A stretch of DNA of 64,000 bases, taken from the NCBI RefSeq assembly GCF_037975245.1, contig NC_092571.1, positions 6,922,501-6,986,500 of the forward strand. Reading direction: 5' to 3'. The stretch is from Apostichopus japonicus. Its lineage: Eukaryota; Echinodermata; Holothuroidea; Aspidochirotida; Stichopodidae. The notes under the pieces are model-generated. The model saw only the letters and a list, made by a program, of their open reading frames with translations. It did no database searches and was not told where the DNA came from. The translations under genes and the position numbers were made by a program. The stretch's first letter is position 1. Each line of letters opens with the position of its first letter. Positions 1-12,497 of this stretch are shown one piece after another.

Positions 1-489
1 GCTTTAACGACTTGCCCGAAAAATATAACCAAAATTTTTCACATCTTAATGTGCATATCATATAGGCATTCATCGGTTATTACATCACATGCCAATAACA
101 TACAATCATTTTCCGTGTTTTTACCCTTCCATATTGGTAAAAATTATTGGGGAAGTCGTTACAATAATAATATCAGTTTAACCATTGAAAAAACACATTG
201 CAAATTATTCTTCTTTCAGTAGGTGCCTGATAAATTCTCAGCATATTGCCCGAATTTTCACAAAACAATGAAAAACACACTGCAAATTATTCTTCTGTCA
301 GAAGGTGCCCGAAAAATTCTCAGCATATTGCCCGAAGTTTCACCAAAAAAAAATTGAAAAACGCATTGCAAATTATTCTTCTTTCAGTAGGTGCCCGAAA
401 AATTCTCAGCATATTGCCCGAATTTTCACAAACAATTTTGGTTGGGGGCTGCAGCCCCCAGCCCCCCCCCCCCGCCTCCCACGCCTATG
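1..489. mobile_element. Probable MITE end with three ~84-bp subterminal tandem repeats
   Basis: Three tandem units start near 187, 270 and 356. Each contains a variant of GCCCGAAAAATTCTCAGCA followed by TATTGCCCGAATTTTCAC. They are followed by a G/C-rich stretch (GGGGGCTGCAGCCCCC, then a long C run at about 459-473) that ends in CACGCCTATG at 489. That end resembles the CATGGGCG-type tips of other elements in this window read on the minus strand. The left end would lie outside the window, so neither TIR pairing nor a TSD can be tested. Short open frames here are repeat-derived. Confidence 0.4.
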
Positions 490-2984
490 TTTACTTGCCC
501 GACTTACGACTTCGCTTCTTCTTCTTCTTGTTTTCTGTCACGTGTAGAATTGAAAAGTACTATGCCCTTCAGAGAATCTTTGTAATCTGTTTGCGTGTTC
601 ATGGATCATAATGGAGCCATTGTTAAACTGAATGTATAGAGACATATTGCGTGCATATACCAAAAAAACTTAATTAGTCGCAGGGACTATAGAGAGCGTC
701 CGTTACCACTTGAAATGGCGGAACCGAGACTGGACCAAGTATTACTAAAACATATAAGATAATACAAACACTTATTAAGCCTATAAATAACACTGTCATT
801 ATAGCTGTGTGTTTTACATGCCAAGCCTATAAGTTGCTTACGCAGGTATGGGAGGAAATTGCTATTGTTATAATATATCGTGATTGAGCTATTGTATACT
901 TTCTTCCATAATTTCAAGGATAATTTTCATCGTATATATAGCCTATACTTGCGGAGAATTCGTAAACTAACATCAGTAATTAAAAGCCAAGTATATACAT
1001 GTATGGGTGCACTGAGAACACGTATGAATGATGGTATATAGGATGTGTAGGTTACTATTAGCATTGAAAACAAACTCCTGCTTTAGCAGGGATACTGGAC
1101 AGATGTAGCTAATCAAATCTCAGATATTATCAGTCTAACTGCGCCATTGATAACTGAGGCTATACGATAAGTGACCATCAAACCCAGATGAACACACAAT
1201 TACATTGTTATGACTTACGTAAGCGAGTGATTAGTCATTCACAATTCTTACCTGCAATCACTATGGATTTATCGCAAGGTCTTCTCAATGATAAACAACA
1301 TTGGCAGACTCTCATAGCTTACATCTATCAAGTTTGATACATCGGTTTAGGAATCTATTGTTGCTGACTAAATCTGTTTCTCCATCAAGCCATGAATTTT
1401 GTTCACAATAGCTGTAAGTTAGCATTCTCGAATAGGAATAATAAAGACGCTTGCAATCCACCAGGAACGATGGTATGGTAATAAGGTTCAAAAGTTTCAA
1501 AATATATTAAAGATGCGAACACACAATTTCTGCATGGAATTCAACGGATGAAAACTCGTTATATAGTAACTAGTTGTAAGGAGTCAATCTTTGTTGACGG
1601 AGAGCAGAATTCTGTTAAAATATTATCATACATATTATATAGCCTAACTTACGATTCCAAGTAAAAACGAGGCTTTAAAGTAATGAATATTGACAACTGT
1701 AAGAAAGGGCGGACATCTAATGATCGGTAACTAAGACGAACCACGAAATGATTTTACCGCTTTGCTGAAAATGTTTAATTGTTCATTTACTTGATTCGAT
1801 AAAGCAAACTCAAGTTTAACTCTATTCATTCAGCCGTTTTGTCGTTAAGGATGAATTGACAGATGCAATCAAATCGGCAAGTAACCTACGACTGTATATC
1901 TAGCAAATCAAGTCTACGAAGAATTTTTAATGAAGTACTTTGTTTTATTATCATTATTTTTACACAAGTTCTTTTCGCAAAGTTTGAAGAAAGTGAGTAA
2001 TTTTCATTCCATAGGTATTAACTATAGCATATTAGGACCCTCTTGTTATCCCCCACTCCCCCCCCCCCCACACCACCATACCCTTACCAGAAACATCTAC
2101 ATTGTCAGAGATAGAAACCACTGAACACTCAACATTAAAGTTTAAACATTAAATATATAAATTTGATCGAAGTAAGACACCACCACTCATCCATCATTAT
2201 CTCAAATAAACCTTCTTCATTGGTTGGCTTGTGAACTTTTAGCACCGATAACTGATTCAAACATAATGCAAGTAGACTGCTTTAATATGTTGTCATTAGT
2301 CATCCGGTAGAATTTAGTGGATGATTGACATAAGTCATTTGTCAAGTCTTCAGAGGGTCTTTAGAAATATGAATCCAAATATTATCATTTCCCTCATGTT
2401 AATATCTACTGCTTAACTCCAACAGATTCTTGACAATATGAAGGTGACTTTCACAACATATAGTGTGTAAATCGACGCCTGTTGAAGGTTACCCAAATAC
2501 CAGCCTTTAAAATAGAATGAAATTCAACGGTTACACGGCTTGTATACACAATCAAGCATTTTCTCATTCTTTCATATTTTTAGGCAACTCAACTGTTGAT
2601 TGACAACGATCGGAACCTTGAATTTGAGATTTTCGTGGTATTTTAAAGCATATTTTTGCTTTTGATCAACTTTTTTTTATCAAACCGACCGAATTTACCC
2701 CAAAAATAAGGTTATATTTGACAAACTAAACACTTTCCTACGTTTTAATTTCTATGAAATGAAGATGAACATTCTATTCGTAATATTTCGTACTCCAGAC
2801 ACTATGCATTCTAGTTCAACTTACACGTACACAAAAAGGGAATATTTAAAATATGTTGTCTTTTTGCCATAATCCAAACTTGACTACAAGGTCAATAGTG
2901 AAACACATTATCATGGAATTTTAGTATTGACCAGTAGAGTTGAGAAAACTTATCAGCCCCAATCAGACAGTTACATCTTTACTA
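490..2984. other. Gene-free stretch
   Basis: AT-rich sequence with no exon-like frame and no recognised RNA gene. The only distinctive element is a C run at 2058-2069 inside a CA/C-rich patch. Short open frames are chance frames interrupted by stops. Confidence 0.6.
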
Positions 2985-3376
2985 AGGCATTGAAGACTCG
3001 CCCCCAAACCGCGTGCCGCCCTCTGAAAAAGTTAACTTTCCGTTGCTTGCAAGTGAAGTTTTCTTCTAATTGTCGCTACAAGATGCAGACAGTAATGAAA
3101 CGTGATACCTTGTTATCTTTTATCTGCACCTGAGATCAGGGAGTTCCATAAAACTCCATGCTGCGATGTCCATCGCTGCTATGTACACTGTGTTGTGGGT
3201 ATTGACCGTTGCTGCATGTATTGACTGTACACTAGTGTCTAATTACCGACGGTAGCTAGCTGTGTGTGTATTTTCTGGGATCGATGGTGGTGTCTAACAC
3301 TTCTGTTACACCACATTCGAAACTAGGTCAGATTACCGGCATTAGACGTTTCTTTGTGCGCGAGTCTTCACTCCCT
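2985..3376 (+). mobile_element. TTAA-flanked MITE, copy 1
   Basis: The terminal inverted repeats are of the form AGGNNTTGAAGACTCGC. The left end is at 2985 and the right end finishes with GCGAGTCTTCACTCCCT at 3376. A second copy at 50116-50456 matches along most of its length, which defines the borders. The right flank is TTAA (3377-3380) and the left flank is a degraded version. A TTAA target would fit Kolobok- or piggyBac-type elements, but the class is inferred because no transposase is present. This copy carries about 50 bp that copy 2 lacks. Confidence 0.7.
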
Positions 3377-3770
3377 TTAAGACGAATACCGTATTCCTCT
3401 TCACTTGGAATGCACTGGACTCGATTTCCTTGAATATGGCAGATTTCAGGTTCCGTACCGTGAAAGATATTTCCGGTAAAGTGTAATAGGAGAACTTTAG
3501 CCTGCCTAACTCTTCAAACAAACAATTCTGTGATGTTATTGAATTGTTTGCCCATGAGTATAATATGTTCAAATATTGATGACAAGTATGAAGTAGAGTA
3601 AAATGATTTATGTTAACATCCAAGAAATGGATATTGTTATTTACGGTCACAAATAAGAGGACATTGTTTATCGTATAGACCGTGTTCAAATGTAGCAGTC
3701 ATTCGAATTCTTCCGAAGTCATGATCCATTGCGTAAAATGTGTTCCACCAATCACATGTCTGCTTGTAAG

Positions 3771-4022
3771 AAATCGACATACGTCGAATTAAATTGACAT
3801 TATGTCGGTTTCTCGTGCTCTCATTGGACGACCAGTGTCATATGTTGTTTGTTAGCGCTCTGATTGAAAAAAAATCGACATATGTCAAATTAAACTGACG
3901 TATTTCGGTTTCTCGTGCTCTCATTGGACGACCAGAGCACAAGAAAACGACATGTGACTATGATCGTCCAATGAAAGCACGAGAAGCTTACATATGTCAG
4001 TTTAATTCGACATATGTCGATT
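3771..4022. repeat. Fold-back palindromic repeat with an extra third arm
   Basis: Two 62-bp arms at 3872-3933 and 3961-4022 are reverse complements at close to 90% identity, separated by 27 bp. Both contain the ATCGACATATGTC and CTCGTGCT motifs. A third copy of the left arm lies in direct orientation at about 3771-3833. The structure could form a long hairpin in DNA or RNA. It resembles a MITE that inserted twice or partly duplicated. No clear TSD is visible. Confidence 0.65.
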
Positions 4023-6480
4023 TCAGGACTTATGGCACACTACGTACATCACACGTGTTACGATTGTACAGATTACCTCTGCTGCTTTTGAATATTGCGA
4101 TTGCATACCGAATACTAGATTTTCCATTACACCAAGATGAATTTAATTACCGAAGTAATTAGTGTCGAGAATTCCTTGAATTCGTTGGATGTCAGGGGTT
4201 ATAATTAAAAGACGTTCCCTTCATTATTTCCACTGAAACTTGATTAATGATGATTATCAATTAACTGCATTGTTATCAAGAACATCGACAATGTATTTAC
4301 CTGATCGCAGATAGCTAATTTGAGAGTATAAACAAATGTTGACGACGTAAGATAATAAACTATTCATATAATTAAAAATTCAAACACATTGAAAAGGTCA
4401 TCAGCAGGCACCTGGCAACTATTTTTTAGCATTCCAAAAATTGCTAGAAATGTTCCAAAGTACTTTCCTGGCGGTTTTGGTGCTCAAATTATTTCTAGAC
4501 ATTAAGAATTGATAAAACAAAAGACAATTAAATGTCTCAGTCTGGATAACAATACTTTTAGTGTGGCAGTAAAATGATTATTGATAGTTGTTATTTGAGC
4601 ATGAGTGACCATAATTTGGTGCAATACACTGATGACCTTCAAAAAGAAATCAAATTTTAAAAGCAGATCAATATTATTGTATGAATGTCTAAATCCCATG
4701 TTTTAATTACTAACATAGGTTAGCTTGTCTTCCCTCCCTCGTGAGAAATGAATGGGTTCAAGTTGATATATTAATTAATTCAGGACAACTCTTTAATTAA
4801 TAAATGATGAATGGGTTCAAGTTGATACACTAATTAATTCAGGGGCAACTCTTTTATTAATAAATGGTGACTAATCTATCTATCACTTCCATGTAGGTTA
4901 CTCGTTGTCGCATGGTATATGGGTAGAGGTTCTATCTGACATTTAAACCTGCTATATCATAAATAATGCAATAAAGATCTAAAAGTGAGAAATGGCAATG
5001 TGTTGGTGACATTCATGGGTAGGCTACTTACCCTATCCTATCCCACTCGAGTTCTTGAGTGTGTCGTGCATCTCTTTCCCTATAGAGGTGAGGGATGTTA
5101 AAGGGGAAGGGATGTTAAGCCTTTGGGGGGGTATCTAATTGTGAGGCGTTCGAACGATACTTTTAATTGATCCGCCTTTTGTATAACATAAGCCGACATG
5201 ATGTGCATAGCTCATTCTCTTTTAGATGAGGGTTCTATTAGTACGCATAAACTAGGCCGAATATAGACGCCATCCTGTATCCGCCTTGACGGGGTTCCGT
5301 AATCAGACAATCAGCCCAGTTGCAATTATTGCGATTATTTATGTAAACATATTTATGTAACATTCAGACGTGAAACAGAGTTACTTGTTTTTGTATACAC
5401 CCCATGACTGTCCTACATTCGATCCTGGAAGCTACAAGGTATGGACTAATTGCCTGGCATGTTCAATTTGTCGTAACATTAGTTAGCACACCATGCTATA
5501 GTTGTAAGCGGCAAGGACTAAAACGGTGTCTTGGAATTGAAGATATCGGATACCGGTGTCGTCGGTTTGATGAACTCCTGGCGTCTGTAGAGAACGCGCC
5601 TACATGTTCACAACTGCAGTAACCAGCTCCATACATTGACAACCTTGTTGTTTCGACAGCTAACTCACAAGACGCGGTTCACTTGATCTCGTTTTAGTTC
5701 AGCGGTAATATAGTTGAATTTAGCCGACGTTTGCGTGTTCTATCACGTCAACGCTCCCGGAACGGTCCTCGTCAGTTCTACAAGAAGCTGTTAGTCTGCC
5801 TTGATTTCTGTATAAAGAGACGTCTTGTTTGTTGATATGATGTAAGCAGAATGAAAAATGAGATAAACATACAATTTTCAGCTAAAATGCCCCGAATATG
5901 AAAATAAAGAAACATGGACTGACATAAACCATGCGGCAACGTTAGTAATTAAACAACATGTACTACAGGAGGCAGATTTTAATTACGAAACAGCGGACGC
6001 GGATCACATAGAAAATAATGCATCTAGACCATACACTTTAAAGGAGAGATAACGTTATAAACGACAAGAGTACACGGGAAATTAGCCGCCATTGGCTTGA
6101 CGCATAAGCGACGCCCCAACAAGCTAGGTCTATAAAACCAAAGTGACGTCACATATCTGAAGAGGGCAATAGATAAAACAAAGTGAAAACATACCACCAT
6201 ACTATCTTTCTGACAGCCTTGCTCCCTCTGTATAAGTTAATGCCCGGTACCTTCACAGTAAAACCAGTAACAAACAGCGCTGCCATGTTCCCTGCTCTCC
6301 ACCAGCTAAAGGGTCAGCCCTTCCCTTCAGTTGAAGGGAAGCCCTCCGTAAGCCATCCGTAAGCCCTCCATAAGCCCTCCCCACCTACCTTTCCGGCAAA
6401 GTTCCCAGGCTAATCACCCCCATCCCTCTAAGCTAACCACGCCCACGTCATGATAAGTCGTTTCAACAATTAATCAAGAA
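4023..6480. other. Gene-free stretch with small tandem duplications
   Basis: A 59-60-bp unit starting TGAATGGGTTCAAGTTGAT is duplicated at 4749-4807 and 4808-4867. A copy of a dispersed ~100-bp repeat lies at 4561-4639. An 11-bp motif (TAAGCCCTCCG-like) is repeated about four times at 6341-6382. No exon or RNA gene is recognised. Confidence 0.55.
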
Positions 6481-7262
6481 TTTTTGATATCTCGAATCAA
6501 TTTCAGATATTCAAAGTATAATATTTTTTAAATTAAATTTCAGATATCTCAAATTGAAATTTAGATACCTGAACTTTTAATTCAGATATCCTAAATTTAA
6601 CTTTACATATATCTGAAATTCTTATTCGAATATCTGAAATTCTAATGCGAGATCACTGAAATGAAAGTTTAGAGATCTGAGTTTTAACGAAGATATCTGA
6701 TATTCTAGTCCAGCAATCGGAAACTTAAATTTTAGAAATCTGAAATTAATTCAAGTTGTGCAGTTTATAGCTTTTAAATTTAATATTGTTGTTTTCATCG
6801 CATATCGCTATAGCTTTGTAGTTGCCAACACGGCAACCTCGTGGAGGATTGAAGTTCGAGGAAAAAATCGAGATATCTAAATATCCGAACAAGAATTTCG
6901 AGATATCGTAAACTCAATTTCAGATATCCCGAATTCAATTTCAGATATCTGAATTACAATTTCAGATATCTTAAATTCAATTTTATTACCCCGAATTCAA
7001 TTCAGATATCTGTATCCGAGCTTCAAATACATGTAATTAAATTTTAAATATCCCGAATTCAATTTCAGATAACTGAATTAGAATTTCAGATATCTTTAAT
7101 ATCCCGAATTCAATGTCAGATATCTGCATTAGAGTTGCAAATAACTTGCATTCAATTTCAGATATCTTGAATTCAATATCAGATATCTTGAATTCAATAT
7201 CAGATATTTCATTTAGAACTTCAGATATCTAAAAATAACCCACAATTTTCAAATATCTGAAA
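6481..7262. repeat. GATATC-rich degenerate palindromic repeat field
   Basis: About 780 bp are made of irregular copies of a self-complementary motif close to AATTTCAGATATCTGAAATT, with many GATATC and GAATTC sites. Spacing is roughly 20-30 bp and copies differ by point changes. The field is interrupted at about 6755-6865 by non-repetitive sequence that holds a small hairpin (GTTGCC / GGCAAC). It codes for nothing recognisable and is probably an old simple-sequence expansion able to form cruciforms. Confidence 0.7.
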
Positions 7263-7936
7263 TTCCCGATTAAATGTTCAAACGGCTTTACATCTCTCGG
7301 TTAACCATTAGACTTTGGTTCTGATATACTAGGTCTACCACTAATTTTACCCGTTTTGGAAAGAAGACATATAGCCTTCGTGTTAATATTAAGAAGGGAG
7401 GGGTAAGGTGGGGGGGGGGGGGGGTTATATGATTCTTCCATCTCTTTAATTTTGCTGACCCAACTAGTTCTTTCAATTTCTTTCAAACAATAGAGTACCC
7501 ATGAATGTTATCCAGCACCCGTTGTCTTTAATAATTTGTGCTGCATTGCCTATACACGTTATTTGATGTCTTAAAACAAGTTTTCGTATTATGTTCGTCA
7601 GAGGAGCTGTCCCCATGAATAGTGTGCTAGACTATTTGGTTCAGTCACTTTTATTGGTGAGCCTATAATATTTAAAGGGTCATAGGAAAATACAACATGT
7701 GGATATCAGTTGCGTCTAACGATCTTACAACTTACATATTACTTTCATGCATTTGTTCTATAATAGTTTTGTTTTGTTCATTCAGCCTTGATATGATCCA
7801 TTCACTACTTTCCTCACATACCCTACACAAAGTATGTAAATAAACCTACAGGAGAAATGTTGAACTCTTGAATGTGACAACTTGCGGAAGAGTTAATCTG
7901 TTCCGCGTAATGAAATAAAGCACGCACTATTTAGGG
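7263..7936. other. Gene-free stretch with a G run
   Basis: A run of about 14 G lies near 7411-7424. Otherwise this is AT-rich unique sequence with no supportable gene. Confidence 0.55.
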
Positions 7937-7944
7937 GTGGGGTG

Positions 7945-8339
7945 CAGTGGCGGAGCGTCCATACAGTCAGAGGGCGGATGCCCCCCCCCCCCCTGGCGGA
8001 CTCAAATGGACTGCTGGCGCCCTTTTCAGCTTTTTACCACTTTTTACTTATTCGCGATTATTGACTTTTTTATTGCGCTCTCAAATACCTATTGACATTT
8101 GTCACATTTTGTTGGTGTAATTTTCTGACAAACTGGCGATGACACCTATTTATTCTTCGTTTATCTGCAAATTAGCAAGGTCCGAAAAGGGTCATTTCCG
8201 GCGATCTAGGGAGTATCTTTACTCAAAAAATGTCTGTACGCTCCGCGCCAACCTGTGGTCGCGCTCCGCTTAGATAGTGTCGAAAGCGCCCCTGCAGACC
8301 ATTCTCGCCCCCTGACCCATACCCCTAGCTTCGCCACTG
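7945..8339 (+). mobile_element. hAT-like non-autonomous element, family A, copy 1
   Basis: The left tip is CAGTGGCGGAGC and the right tip ends CTTCGCCACTG, an imperfect inverted pair. Flanks GTGGGGTG (7937-7944) and ATGGGGTG (8340-8347) form an 8-bp target duplication with one mismatch, the hAT signature. Two more copies lie at 26947 and, inverted, at 51320. The interior includes the shared GC-rich core (about 8180-8280). No transposase is encoded. A C run follows the left end at about 7981-7992. Confidence 0.85.
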
Positions 8340-8347
8340 ATGGGGTG

Positions 8348-9527
8348 GGGGGGGGTTAAATAATGATATGGTGGTCATTCAATGATGTTAATATATGAGT
8401 CAATAAGGGGACGCCATTTGTTGCCTGCATACAGGGGTATCAAGAGAGGTGTATTTCACAGAGCTGTGGTTATCATGTGTTATATGATGGTTTGCGTGAC
8501 ATTGTTTTCCACCCACATACAACGATCTACTTTTGTCAACTCCTCCTCCAACTACTACAAACATTGTCGTATCAAGGAAATCGTTGTCATGTTTTCTTAG
8601 GGGATATTAACAGAGCCTGTTTGTGAAGGGTTTCATTGATGAGTCTCGCCGCTGACATATTCAAAGGCCTAACGATTCAGAGAAAGTTAGCTTAAACTTT
8701 GGTGATTGTTTACGGTAAGTTGATAAAATCAAATTGTAGGCAGGGGAAAAGTTTAGGATAAGGTCAACGGATGGTTTCCAACGGCAATGGTTTGTGGATA
8801 TACCAAACAATGTTTGAAGTGAATAGACAGACTCAAAACCTATTCAACTCTTTAGACAAGATACATGATTGTTCGGTGTTCTCAAGGGGAATATAATCGA
8901 AGCAGAGTTCACAATTATAAGTATTGATCAGGGAAAGAATAGCAGCATTTTTATATAACCTGTAAGAGGCCGAGAATCCTAACCAGCAAGATGAGCTATC
9001 GCGCTGAATGTTTATAATTTAGTATCAAAATTTTGACCATTTCACCCTATATGTGCTCATAATTACGTGACTTTGAACTCCCCATACGACCGAACAGGTT
9101 GTGTGGGATATAGTGCTAAACGACTCATCCTAGAAATACCTTCTCGTATTAAGGCCAAGAACCCCTGCAAATGTTTGCTTTAAATATTTCTGTGTACACA
9201 ATAAACTGTGGTAAGGTATGAACACACACGGCTGGATGAGTCACGTTATAAGCCGAAAGAAGTATAATATTTCTATGCCACATCAATTAAACAGTCCATG
9301 AAAAGAACCAGTTCCTGTTTTGTCTCAAATTTATGTTTCTCTTCAAACACATTGGCCCCCCGAAGAGAGGAAATTATGAGAGTTCCGAGAAGGTTTCATT
9401 TCATCACGTTCATGATTTCAAAATATTGATAGTAATGGAGGGCCTATAGCTAGGTAATTGCTTGATAATGAGTAACAGTACACATGCCTGTATCAAGAGC
9501 ATAATACGGCGGTCGGCAAAGTATGTG
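8348..9527. other. Gene-free stretch
   Basis: Nothing recognised beyond the G-rich tail at 8341-8355. Open frames are short and not protein-like. Confidence 0.5.
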
Positions 9528-9552
9528 CCGCGACCCAAAAAGTGGGTCGCGG
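9528..9552. repeat. 9-bp perfect hairpin, possible decayed hAT tip
   Basis: CCGCGACCC and GGGTCGCGG pair perfectly across a 7-nt loop. The preceding GGTCGGCAAAGTATG and the GGGTCGCG motif resemble the tips of some hAT families. The opposite end was not found, so this is only a suggested remnant. A related GTGGGTCGTGGC occurs near 9680. Confidence 0.45.
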
Positions 9553-12148
9553 TAAATGTTCGCTGAGTTTTCAGAAGTCGAAAAATTTATCTGCAGTTTT
9601 CGAAGATTGCCGACGTCCATAGTCCCAACTAGATTCATGCATTCTAAGCATAGATTTTGAGGGATGTGCGTGGTTCTGGTGGGTCGTGGCATCAGTTCCT
9701 GTTGACGCCGTTGTGTCGTGGGCCTGAAAGTATATCGGTACGCTTGTATTATATACCCTGGCTCCGCAGCGACCAATGTTAAAGGCGCCAATATTGCCGT
9801 CAAATATGCTAGAATTACAACTGATGGTCACGCATATTTAAACTCCGACAAGCAATTTTGCATTGCCCCTATTATTCTTCGTTGATACATTTAAATGTCT
9901 CAGTGTAAACCCCGCCTCGGTGTCTGTGAATAACCTGGAGGGTCAGACTCTATAAGGAAATATTCACACCCTTCTGGAAAGATATACATTTGAAACTTTT
10001 AATAATTTTCAGAATGCTACTACTTGGAACCAATACTGATAACCTTCAACACACGGTGGTTGGTTACTCGTATATGCCTAGTACGTATTGCGATCCCCTC
10101 TTTGGGTTACTCGTGTAGGCCTAGTACGTATTGCGATCCCCTCTGTAGGTTACGGTGTTACTGGTGGCTATTAAGAATTCTAATAACATCCCGTTTAACA
10201 TAAATGTGTCCAATAATTTGTTGACTCGGCATTTCTTATGCACCCATGTGTGTTATATGTGCCGTTACTGCCGTGGTACAGGGGGTGCTTACCGGTTTTT
10301 CGATCCCATTATTGTGGGGTATATGTGAGGTGTCTGCCGAGTATCGTCAGGGACACCATATTCACGGCTTACTATACTGCAATGTCAACTCACATTATCT
10401 CTTCTTGTGTGCCTCTGCCACGGTGGACTGAACACATAAAAGAACCCACAATGAGAATGGGGAAGGGGTGGTAGGGGTTGGAATTGATATTAATCAGAGT
10501 GGGAAGTATCCGGCAAACATCTTACATTTGAGGAAAACTATGTCTGTGCATTTAAGCGTATTTGCGCTCGCGTCATTGTAACAGATGCTTGAAACAGTTG
10601 TTTGCGTTTCGTCTTCGTTGGGGCAGCGAAGTTGGTGACGTGAACTATCAATACTTCAAGATCACATCTGTCCCGAATCTTGTATGCGAGTCTGAGGAGT
10701 ATCTTATGATGTGAGCATGTCTCTTCCTCATGTTCCTCATGTGACGGAGGGTAAATTGAGGGAACATTCATTGGGGATATTTGTGAGTAGTGTATAGGTT
10801 GTATGTTCGGGACACGTCAGGGCTATGTAGAGGCCGGAAAACATCATATAAAGAGCATTGTAACGATTCTCAAGTCCCATCATATTTGTACCCTTGAATG
10901 TTACAGGAATCTTATAATTTGCATGTCAGTCACACCTCGTCGAAACATCTCGCCTTCTATGTCTATATATAGTAATATTCTTGTAGCTTATCACAAGCAC
11001 AATCAGATGAATTTGGCACCTGACAACGATGCAGCCGACATCACCATGGTTACTTGTCCTCGAGAATGTACCATTTCTTATATATGCGGAAATTCCTTTC
11101 CTCTAATTAGTCTTATCGTTGGATAACCGTATAAGTTAGGAGTTCCCAAGTATATTTTAGCTCATCAGGGTGTTTTCCGATTAATGCTTGCGGCATTATC
11201 TTTACATGCGTCACAAGGCACTTTTCCAATGGAAACTGAGTATGGTAGGTTAATGTTTATTGATCTTGGAGATATCATCCTTCCGATATGACGGCAAGCA
11301 ACGTAATAAGCCTGATTGGTATTCACTAGAAAATTCCCGCTCCAAGTTTTTTTCACGTGGTTACCGTTGTTAAGGAATAAGAAAGAAAAGCGATAAACAA
11401 GTGATGCAAATAACTTACAAACTACGAATCGCAACCGATGACTCGATCTAATGATCCTTCAAAGCAAAAAAAAATGTTACAAAGAAACGAAACTCGTTCT
11501 AAGAGTTCAGCAAACTCATGAATATTCATGTTTTCAGTAACAGAAACAGCAGCAACCATTCAGACGGCTCTGGAGCAGTGGTATGAATGAGCGGATATAT
11601 GTTGTAGTGGTGATTCGAAGCAATGACACCTACAGCAGATTGGAGGTCTCGGATTCGAGCCCTGACCGACTCAAATATTGTAGGTCTATTTTTTTTCAAA
11701 TCCAGCAGAATCCACAGTTTTCTCATCTGGGGTGGTCTCCCAAATGGTAAAATATCCCAAAATGAGACCAAACTGTCAATTGGATAGTCATCGCCCGACG
11801 ACACGAAGTGTAAGTTACAAGTTACATGACTGATCCCACATGAATATTTGACTACTTAGTAAAAAAGTTGCCTTCCGGCCAACATTACTTTGAACAATCA
11901 CTATATAGAACCAAACAATGATCACGTAAAGAAGCCATGAAGTGAACTAGACTCGTGCATGTGACAACCTTATTCAGGGCAATAGACTTATATACGGTTG
12001 TTAAATTGTGAGCTTGCAAAAGAAGAGACACCACTACTGAACGGTCGTCGGTATATCAAGTTTTATGATCCCCAAATTTTAACATGCAGAAATATGTACT
12101 TCAGTTCTTTCCTGTAGCCTCTGACTCCTCAACTTCTCTACTTTAAAG
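9553..12148. other. Gene-free stretch with a 43-bp duplication
   Basis: A 43-bp unit (GGTTACTCG ... TAGTACGTATTGCGATCCC) is directly duplicated at 10062-10104 and 10105-10147. A tRNA-like stretch is listed separately at 11566-11665. Nothing else is supportable. Confidence 0.5.
11566..11665 (+). repeat. Possible tRNA-derived SINE head (weak)
   Basis: CTGGAGCAGTGGTATG resembles a polymerase III A box. GGATTCGAGCCCT, about 75 bp downstream, resembles a B box preceded by the AGGTCTCG context typical of tRNA T arms. No clean cloverleaf forms, and the A-to-B spacing is long. It may be a worn SINE or chance. Confidence 0.25.
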
Positions 12149-12489
12149 CAGGGTTTCCCTAACTTTATCCCCCCACGAACACCCCTGTGGATGTCAGAGT
12201 TGTCCACGAACCCCCAACTTTTCGAGACACGATCTGAGTCATTATTATACTATAATACGCATAACGGTGCTTCGTAAATGATCAAGTTCATAGTGCAATA
12301 TAATGTAAAAAAAAAACAGTTTGTCGCTAGGTATATACGACTTTTGTACATTACTATATTATATGATATATCAGATTTTAGTTCAACAAAAAGTACTCTA
12401 GTTTTGACTTTCAGAAACGTCTCAGGAATCCCCTGGGATAGACTCACGCATCCCCTGGGGGTTCATGCACCCCAGTTAGGGAACCACTG
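12149..12489 (+). mobile_element. hAT-like non-autonomous element, family C, copy 1
   Basis: The tips are CAGGGTTTCCCTAACT and AGTTAGGGAACCACTG, an inverted pair. The element matches the better-preserved copy at 15069-15517 in inverted orientation, sharing both subterminal regions, while the middle is about 100 bp shorter here. The flanking octamers (CTTTAAAG and GCTTATGC) do not match, so the target duplication has decayed or one end is rearranged. No coding capacity. Confidence 0.75.
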
Positions 12490-12497
12490 GCTTATGC

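Noticed and set aside
12141-12497. 8-bp target duplication around the element at 12149
   Set aside because: The flanking octamers CTTTAAAG and GCTTATGC do not match well enough.
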